Shown here piece after piece: positions 1 through 5,800 of a DNA stretch of 11,785 nucleotides. The notes beneath the pieces are model-generated. The model worked only from the letters and a program-made list of their open reading frames with translations. It was not told the DNA's origin and ran no database searches. The stretch is taken from assembly GCA_964534555.1 (NCBI GenBank), contig CAZHRK010000006.1, positions 1-11,785 of the forward strand, written 5' to 3'. The stretch's first letter is position 1, and the number at the start of each line of letters is the position of its first letter. Source of the DNA: CAZHRK01 sp964534555 (GTDB lineage: Bacteria; Babelota; Babeliae; Babelales; RVW-14). A program made the translations under genes and the position numbers.

Positions 1-107
1 TCTTATGCCAAACCTGTATCCGGTCTGGCGACTACCCTAAAGGTCCGCTCGATCAAACCCTTCGACCGCCTTTAGTCTTGAGCTTGTCGAAAGGTCAGGG
101 CGAGCGG
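1..107. repeat. Long repeat unit, first copy (66-bp exact direct repeat plus interrupted palindrome)
   Basis: Positions 1-66 are identical to 439-504. The unit opens with a short hairpin (7-29, arms GCCAAAC and GTCTGGC, one mismatch) and continues into a CCGCTCG (45-51) / CGAGCGG (101-107) palindrome. Compared with the copy at 483-521, the palindrome interior carries about 25 extra bases. Part of this extra sequence (AGCTTGTCGAAAGG, 81-94) is a near reverse complement of the usual CCCTTCGACAAGCT interior, so one palindrome seems to have been partly duplicated in inverted form. The window begins inside the repeat, so its true left boundary is not visible. Its function is unknown. Confidence 0.8.
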
Positions 108-197
108 GGATAGAAATAAACGCTTTTATAGGCAGTTGGGGCCGGCGCGGGCAGGAACAGTCGACTGCTAGGATCCTCTTAGGCAGGAACAGTGCCA

Positions 198-241
198 CTA
201 GGGTCGGGCGGGCAGGAACAGGCCCGCATATAAAAATGTAT
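198..241. repeat. Partial copy of the cluster-flanking repeat
   Basis: This stretch matches the tail of the larger copies ending at 441 and 11785: a TAGGGTCGGGCG lead-in, a perfect hairpin (GCGGGC 208-213, loop AGGAACAG 214-221, GCCCGC 222-227), then an A/T-rich TATAAAAATGTAT segment. The copy stops matching after about 241. Two more degenerate AGGAACAG-containing fragments lie just upstream (near 150-161 and 182-193), so the region looks like stacked, decaying repeat insertions. Confidence 0.75.
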
Positions 242-253
242 TTCAATATATTT

Positions 254-441
254 ATAAGCAAAACCTGTTCCTGTTTTGCAATTGCCCCCAAAGCCCTGTC
301 TCCTGTTTTGTAATTACCCTGAATGAGCCGCTCGATCAGACCCGCAGGCACGCTCAGGGCGAGCGGGGGGGATACATCTGGGCGCTTAGGGCCGGGCGGG
401 CAGGAACAGGCCCGCGTATAAAAATGTATCATAATTAATCT
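254..441. repeat. Left copy of the repeat that flanks the three-gene cluster
   Basis: This is a direct repeat of 11630-11785. The first 34 bases (254-287) are identical to 11630-11663. The last 114 (328-441) match 11671-11785 with one substitution (C392 versus T) and one single-base indel. Between these blocks the left copy has about 40 bases (288-327), including a decayed second CTGT-loop hairpin, where the right copy has 7. Inside are a hairpin with arms GCAAAAC (258-264) and GTTTTGC (273-279), a CCGCTCG/CGAGCGG palindrome (328-334 and 360-366), and a hairpin with arms GCGGGC (396-401) and GCCCGC (410-415). No coding signal is convincing on either strand. Confidence 0.9.
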
Positions 442-521
442 TATGCCAAACCTGTATCCGGTCTGGCGACTACCCTAAAGGTCCGCTCGATCAAACCCTT
501 CGACAAGCTCAGGGCGAGCGG
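439..521. repeat. Long repeat unit, second copy, with CCGCTCG palindrome
   Basis: Positions 439-504 repeat 1-66 exactly, followed by a complete palindrome: CCGCTCG at 483-489 and CGAGCGG at 515-521, with an inner CCCT/AGGG pair that would extend the hairpin. It follows directly on the copy ending at 441, so the two repeat types are adjacent here. The opening hairpin (445-467) has the same imperfect arms as 7-29. Function is unknown; the structure resembles dispersed REP-like intergenic palindromes. Confidence 0.8.
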
Positions 522-549
522 TAGGGGTAGTTATCTAAAAAATAATTAT

Positions 550-750
550 GGGTTACGTACTGCTTGATTGCAGCGTGTTATCCGGAGGTTCACGGAGGAG
601 TCCTCCGTGCGTTAGTGTAACTTCGCCGGTGCGATCACCTGGAGCATATATGCGAGGGTGATCGGTGGCTGGTCCAGCGATGCCAGCGCTGGTGGTCTGG
701 GTCCAGGGTGGTGACCAAACACCATCCTGGTCGCTTGCGGCCGACGCCGC
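550..750. other. GC-rich, strongly self-complementary block; possible structured RNA or decayed mobile DNA
   Basis: About 200 bases, clearly more GC-rich than the AT-rich DNA on either side, carry a run of inverted repeats. These are CACGGAGGA (591-599) with TCCTCCGTG (601-609); GATCACC (633-639) with GGTGATC (657-663) enclosing GCATATATGC; the palindrome CCAGCGCTGG (683-692); CCAGGGTGGTG (703-713) with CACCATCCTGG (720-730), one G-U pair, loop ACCAAA; and GCGGC (737-741) with GCCGC (746-750), loop CGAC. I recognise no known RNA family (not tmRNA, RNase P, SRP or 6S by eye). No start-to-stop ORF of useful length covers it. It could be a small structured RNA, a composite of palindromic repeats, or a fragment of a decayed element. 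Confidence 0.4.
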
Positions 751-833
751 ACAATGTATTACATCTATATTATTATTAATAATTAAAATAATGATTATTA
801 AATAAATAAATAAAATTAATTTAAGAAAAATCT
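751..833. other. AT-rich low-complexity tract
   Basis: Nearly pure A/T with short runs of ATT/TTA and AAAT units. It lies between the GC-rich structured block and the palindrome at 831-875. No gene, no clear -35/-10 pair with proper spacing and no iterated box typical of a replication origin could be singled out. It may simply be the junction between two repeat-derived segments. Confidence 0.5.
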
Positions 834-875
834 CCGCTCGATCAAACCCTTCGACAGGCTCAGGACGAGCGGAGA
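831..875. repeat. Perfect 10-bp-arm palindrome of the CCGCTCG/CGAGCGG family
   Basis: Arms TCTCCGCTCG (831-840) and CGAGCGGAGA (866-875) are perfectly complementary and enclose the family interior ATCAAACCCTTCGACAGGCT. Compared with 483-521, the interior has AAG changed to AGG and GGGC to GGAC. This is the longest-armed copy in the window. A more decayed relative follows at about 878-925. Confidence 0.8.
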
Positions 876-877
876 TA

Positions 878-925
878 TAAACAATCGCTTTTATAGCTAG
901 CGGGTGCGCTCAGGGCGCGCGGGGA
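878..925. repeat. Decayed repeat fragment
   Basis: The stretch reads ATAAACAATCGCTTTTATAG, then a GCGCTCAGGGCGCGCGGGGA segment. It resembles 114-132 (ATAAACGCTTTTATAGGCAG) and the CTCAGGGCGAGCGGGGA ends of the palindromes. It lacks a complete left arm, so I read it as a degenerate copy. Confidence 0.45.
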
Positions 926-964
926 CAAGATCATCACACTGAATAATGGGTTGTTTGGGTAGTA

Positions 965-986
965 GCCAGACAGGAACAGGTTTGGC
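965..986. repeat. Short hairpin with the conserved AGGAACAG loop
   Basis: Arms GCCAGAC (965-971) and GTTTGGC (980-986) pair with one G-U wobble around the loop AGGAACAG. The loop is the same 8 bases seen in hairpins with different arm sequences elsewhere in the window, such as 208-227, 396-415 and 11740-11759. Confidence 0.7.
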
Positions 987-1021
987 ATATCAAATATAAA
1001 AATTCATTTTCCGGGGCAATC

Positions 1022-1043
1022 GCTAAACCGGAACAGGTTTAGC
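1022..1043. repeat. Short hairpin with near-conserved loop CGGAACAG
   Basis: Arms GCTAAAC (1022-1028) and GTTTAGC (1037-1043) are perfectly complementary, loop CGGAACAG. This is the copy nearest to gene 1, ending about 155 bases before its start. Positions 1044-1186 hold no further repeat and no gene that I can see; they probably contain the promoter and leader of gene 1, but no confident -35/-10 pair can be named. Confidence 0.7.
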
Positions 1044-1186
1044 CAATCCATTTACTTGATCTTTGTCCCCCAAATGTGTTCGAATAGTCTGAGTTTATAG
1101 CACCAGATGCTCTAACCGCTCTTGGTCATAAACGAAAATGAGAAGCTACAGTATGTATGTGCATGGGCTTGCACAAGCCATAAAAA

Positions 1187-1192
1187 AAGAGG
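1187..1192 (+). promoter_or_regulatory. Ribosome binding site of gene 1
   Basis: AAGAGG ends six bases before the ATG at 1199, a standard Shine-Dalgarno arrangement that supports this start. A small inverted repeat (GGCTTG 1166-1171, CAAGCC 1174-1179) lies just upstream. Its two-base loop makes a full hairpin doubtful. Confidence 0.7.
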
Positions 1193-1198
1193 CATCGT

Positions 1199-2794
1199 AT
1201 GAAAATTGTACAAAAAATCTCAGCTGCAGCACTGGCCGTGCTCGCAAGCTGCCAGCTTTTTGCAGCGCCAACGGGTAAATCGTTTTATAGCATGCGTCCA
1301 ATCACGAGCTACCAGCTCTTTCGTCCGCAGCTTGGGCATGATAAACGCTCGAATCATTTTATGATTTCTGCAACGCCGTTGTACCACGCTTCTGCAAATG
1401 GTAATAATTTTCATCGTTACTTTATGCCAGGCGGCAAAGACGAGCTGTTGGTTGCTGGTGCGCGCCTTGGTGATGTGGGCCAAGACCTTTCTGCTGCATG
1501 GTTTAATATTGCAGGTAATGAAGGTGCTGATCCGTATGAGCTGTATATTAACAGCTTTAAATCACGCTTTACGTTCAAGCCTTCGTTTCGTATGTATGGA
1601 GCATCACTCCATGCGCAGCAGTCTGTGCGCCTTGGCAGCTTAATGCTTGATCTCTCTGCTCAGCTGCCGATGCTCGAAGCGCAAGCAAATACGCGCGTTG
1701 AAGAAGTTATTGTAGGTGGTGCTGCAAATAATTTCGAATCAGTGCAACCATTTCAAATTAATGCTGTAGGTGCAGGTCCAGATAGACTAGAGAAAGCAAC
1801 ACAGCTCCATTCACTCTCCCTCACACAAGCCCTTTCAAATAGTGCATTTATGCAAAAAGGACGCCTTGCGCCAACGCGTACGGTTGCACGTGGGCTTGGG
1901 GACCTTGTGCTGACTGCTGGTGCTGATATTGTAACGCGCGGCAGCTACATCGCACGCCTTACCGCGCGCCTTACTGCGCCAACGGCAGATAAGCCAACAG
2001 CAGACTTCCTCTTTCAGCCGCTTCTTGGTAATAACGGGCACTGGGGAGTCGGTGTCGAGTGGTGCAATAGTCTGCACTTTACACCAGCAGAAAACAGTGC
2101 GCTTAGCGTGCACCAAAAGTTTTCGTATGATTATTTCTTGCCTGCGCACGAGCTACGCACGTTTGATTTAGCGGGCAGACCATGGTCTCGCTATGTTCAG
2201 GTAACAAATGATGGCTCTCTGTATGGTGCTGTTCCTTTTACCCCCCTTAAAACAGCTGGTCCTGCTACAGGTGCTTTTACGCTCAAAACATCAGTAACTC
2301 CGCGCGAGCAGCTTGCGCTCTCGCACGCATGTACGGGCTCACTTGGTCGTTTGAGCATTACCGCTGGGCATGAGTGGTACTATAAACGTACTGAAGACCT
2401 GAAGCTCAAAGGCTCGCTTGGCGAAGGCCGCTTTATTGCATTAAGTGAATTTAGTTCTGGTGTAGGACCAGAGGCGGCATATGCATTTGGAACGAATCCA
2501 AACGCTACGGTTGCAACACACCCGTACGCATGGAATCCAGCTGCTGCACCCGCTGCACCCGCTGCACCCGCTGATTATCAAGCGCTTGCTAGTAACCTTG
2601 TAATCACCGATAAAGACCTTGATCTGTGCTCTGCTCAGCAGCCGCAGTACACTGCGCATACATTTTTTGTCCAAGCGCAAGCACACTTTGATGATACCTC
2701 AATGCTTAGTCTTGGTGGCCAGTACGAGTTTGCTGTAAGCAAAAACAGACCAGATGCTTATTCTGTGTCATTAACACTGAACAAACGAGTCTAG
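1199..2794 (+). CDS. Probable outer-membrane beta-barrel protein, exported
   Basis: A 531-residue protein of no family I can name. Residues 1-22 form a Sec signal peptide: basic start MKIVQK, an Ala/Leu core, likely cleavage in the LFAAP region. LASC at residues 15-18 would also fit a lipobox, but hydrophobic residues follow it, so a cleaved signal is preferred. The mature part alternates polar and hydrophobic residues with many aromatic and Gly positions, such as SYIARLTARLTA and GVGVEW. It ends in strand-like segments closing with SVSLTLNKRV, the usual look of an outer-membrane barrel. Residues about 446-460 are Ala/Pro-rich, probably a loop, and coincide with a 9-bp tandem repeat. It starts with a good ribosome site and lies seven bases before gene 2, so the two are probably co-transcribed. 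Arg codons are mostly CGC/CGT, unlike gene 2. The barrel call is from pattern only; substrate and role are unknown. Confidence 0.7.
   Translation: MKIVQKISAAALAVLASCQLFAAPTGKSFYSMRPITSYQLFRPQLGHDKRSNHFMISATPLYHASANGNNFHRYFMPGGKDELLVAGARLGDVGQDLSAAWFNIAGNEGADPYELYINSFKSRFTFKPSFRMYGASLHAQQSVRLGSLMLDLSAQLPMLEAQANTRVEEVIVGGAANNFESVQPFQINAVGAGPDRLEKATQLHSLSLTQALSNSAFMQKGRLAPTRTVARGLGDLVLTAGADIVTRGSYIARLTARLTAPTADKPTADFLFQPLLGNNGHWGVGVEWCNSLHFTPAENSALSVHQKFSYDYFLPAHELRTFDLAGRPWSRYVQVTNDGSLYGAVPFTPLKTAGPATGAFTLKTSVTPREQLALSHACTGSLGRLSITAGHEWYYKRTEDLKLKGSLGEGRFIALSEFSSGVGPEAAYAFGTNPNATVATHPYAWNPAAAPAAPAAPADYQALASNLVITDKDLDLCSAQQPQYTAHTFFVQAQAHFDDTSMLSLGGQYEFAVSKNRPDAYSVSLTLNKRV
2543..2569 (+). repeat. 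Three tandem copies of a 9-bp unit inside gene 1
   Basis: The unit GCTGCACCC occurs three times in a row and encodes Ala-Ala-Pro repeated. Gain or loss of units would lengthen or shorten the protein by three residues without breaking frame. The position suggests an exposed loop or linker of the predicted barrel. Confidence 0.85.
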
Positions 2795-2798
2795 GTGA
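2793..2798 (+). promoter_or_regulatory. Ribosome binding site of gene 2, overlapping the gene 1 stop
   Basis: AGGTGA overlaps the stop codon of gene 1 and ends three bases before the ATG at 2802. This is the 3' half of the full Shine-Dalgarno sequence, so the short spacing is acceptable. An in-frame TGA at 2796-2798 rules out any earlier start. The overlap suggests translational coupling with gene 1. Confidence 0.6.
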
Positions 2799-2801
2799 AA
2801 T

Positions 2802-5800
2802 ATGCTGGTACTAATTTTTATTGTTAGCTTGTTTGCTGCAAGCCATAATCAGGTATTGTTTTCAGCAACATCTACAGGATCAGTATCATCGAGTGATGCT
2901 GAAGGATATGCAACCACTCTACTTACTGGGGCTAAAAAAAAGTGGGAAGATGCAAAAACCGCATTTGAGGGTTTTGCTGGAGCTGCTTCAAAAGATAGAG
3001 TCGAGCTTAATAAAATATCAACTTTGATTACTAATCTTGCTAATGCAAACAGATTTGCAACAGGTAAATCCGATGCTCTTGCTTATGCGCAAACATTGAA
3101 AGCGCAAGCAGATGCTTTGGCATCAACGGTGGTTTCTGCTGCAGCAGCAAAAGAGCTTGCTGATGCTAAAGCAGCTACGGATGCCGCCGACCGTGCAAGG
3201 CGTGCAGCAGAAGAAGCATCTGCTAGAGAAAAGGCTGCCGCAGATGCTGTGAAAGCTGAACTAGCAAAACACCAAGCAACTCTAAAGGATCTTGAAAAAA
3301 GATTAGCAGAGGGCGGTGGGAGCGGCGGTACTGGTGGAGATTTTGATATTGCAGATATTCCTGCAGCAGAAAAATTAATGCTTAATCCTATTGATTTAAC
3401 AGAATTTGATAAAGGTAATGATGTAGTTGGTGGTAATAATTATATTAATTATGATGCCGCTCGGGTGTTACCTGCTAAAGCTGATGGTGCTGCAAGAAGC
3501 GAAGAAGATGTTAAAAAAATTAGGCTCATCGAGACCTACCATATTGCTCGATTAATGAAAGCTAAAAGACAAGCAGAAGCTGATGCTGCAACGGCAAAAG
3601 CAGCAAAGCTTGATGAGCTAAGATCAAAAGCTGAGAGTGATTTTAGAGATTTACTTTGTGATGAATTATTTAAAGAAGCTGCTTTTCAAGCTAGATTAAA
3701 TGCTGCTACACCTGAAATCATGTCCCAGTGGTTTGATTCCTTACCTAATTGGGCTTTTTACATAATTATTAACGAAATCAGGTTTGCAGAATCAGCTCTT
3801 AGTGATAGAACAGGCTCTTTAGCTGATAGAATAAGAAAAGCTTTAGATGCTTTTTTCTCAGAGTTTCTGAAATTTAAGTCAACATTTAATCCTCATGCCG
3901 TCTCTGCTTTTGTTACAGATGTATGGCTTGGTGATGTTGCAGATAGATTGTATGTAGGTAAAGTAGCAACTTATCCTGTTAAGCTTGATTTTGAGGGTGA
4001 GCGAGCTTCTCTAGCGGCTGAATTTACAGGTGAAGAACATATTCTTTTGGCCCCTGCTAAAAAAGATGAACTAAAAAAGGATCTTTCTTCATTTAAAAGA
4101 GAGCTTGTCAGAAGGTTGCAGGATCTTTTTATCACAAAACTACGTGGTGAATTTATTCCTCGAATGACTGAATATTTTAAGGGTGTTCTTCCTGATGCTA
4201 CAGATACCTCAGATCCGAACAAATTATATAAAACCGTATTTACAAGGTTATTTTTGTCTGAGGCAGATGATCTTATCCCTGTTGTAAAAGGGGCATTACA
4301 ATTAGCTGATTCTGACCACTATGTTCCTCGAAAAGTAGCAACATTTTTAAATGCATTAGTCTTAGCTACTGTTTTGTCTCCATATATGGACTATTTTGAT
4401 GATCCAGCATCGGCAGTTGATTATTCTGTGGATGAAGTGTCTGCCAGATGGCGTTTTTTTGAGCGCTTGATGGATTCTATTTTTGACCTTTATAAAGATG
4501 ATATTCCTAGCTTCATGAAATATTATTTGAAGCATGCAGAGCTATTTTTGATAGCAGCTACTTTTGATGGTGCAAAGACTGTGTTAAAACCATCTCTTCT
4601 CAAGCGAGACAACTTAAAATCGCTTCAGAGTAGCAGTGATCTTTTGTCAGTCCAACCTCCAGGAAGCGTTGAAACTTGGCAAATGGCAGGTTCTGCTCTT
4701 TATAAATTACCATTAGAGCGCTATTTTTTTGGTGGAGATAGAGAATTAATTGCTAGGCTTAATAAGCTGATTCGTTTTAATCAACCAGAGATGCTTAGCT
4801 TTTTACAAAAGAAGCTTGAATCAGTTCTAAAAAGATTTACAGAAAAAGAGTATCTAGAACTTTTTCTTAAAGTAATCAAAGGAAATAGTTCAGATACTAC
4901 CTACCTTAAAATTTATCAAGAAGGTATCTTTAAAGTTTTTTCGAAAAAAACAACATTTAAACTTATTTCTAGAATTAATGATTTATTCTCAACTAAAAAC
5001 ACTACAGATTTTGATAAACTTATAACCCTTTTTGGTGCTATAGAGAGATCCTTCCAAGAGCTTGTTGACCTAGCAGCTCGTCTTGGAGTTACTATTTCAC
5101 GTACAGAAGACAAACCAGACAGCCTCACTCAATTAGACCTATTAAAAAGTCAGATTATAAAAAAGCATATGAAGGTTGCGCTTGATGGTTTTATAGAATC
5201 TGAAGGGCAGCGATTTCTTGCTTCTGCAGATCCTAGAATAATCGAAATGCCAATAATTATTGTTTGTAGAGCTTTAGATACTTTGGATTCAGCAATTCAA
5301 AAAAAACTAGGCGCTGCGACAACTCCTTTAGCAGCAAATCACACTATTGTATTAGCTACTCAGCATCTACCTGCACTTGCAAAAGATTTTTGTTCGGCTG
5401 GAATCAGGCCTTTGTATAATGCTTTCAAGAGAACAAAGAAATCAGAACTTGCTCGTGTACAGGCTATTGTTAACTCTGGAAGCTCTGATTTTACTGGTGA
5501 ATTATCTGAGCTATTAAAAACTTCACCTGTTGTGTCAGCATCAGTCTATAGTTTTTTACTTAATCTTATGATTGCAGAAGCTCCAACCCTTGTCTGTACG
5601 TATGATGATTTGAAAGAAAAATTAAGTTTACCGCCTACACCGCCTAGCAAAATACGTAAAGCAACTATTGATCAGAAAAGGTTTACAGCAACTCTTAGCC
5701 AGGACGAGATAAATGAATTGACTTACGCGTTGTTAAGTGACTTCTTTGGGATAAACCTAAATTTCATAAAAGACCCTAAAGAATTTCCGTATTCTGCAGG

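Noticed and set aside
37..432. 131-codon open frame on the minus strand across the left repeats
   Set aside because: It is made entirely of repeat units; the same peptide fragment reappears on the minus strand at 11530-11721 because the DNA repeats. It has no supporting ribosome site or protein-like composition.
633..640. GATCACCT, as at the 3' end of 16S rRNA
   Set aside because: The surrounding sequence does not match the conserved 16S tail; it is explained as one arm of a local hairpin.
1022..1043. Integron attC-like site, because GCTAAAC/GTTTAGC resembles attC core boxes
   Set aside because: The fourth core position does not fit GTTRRRY/RYYYAAC, the element is only 22 bases with no L boxes or extrahelical bases, and other family members have GCGGGC arms.
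1122..1152. Promoter for gene 1 (TTGGTC with TACAGT)
   Set aside because: The spacing is 19 bases and the -10 matches only four of six positions; too weak to annotate.
1..1198. CRISPR array
   Set aside because: The repeats differ in length, orientation and spacing and are palindromic elements; there are no regularly spaced unique spacers and no cas genes.
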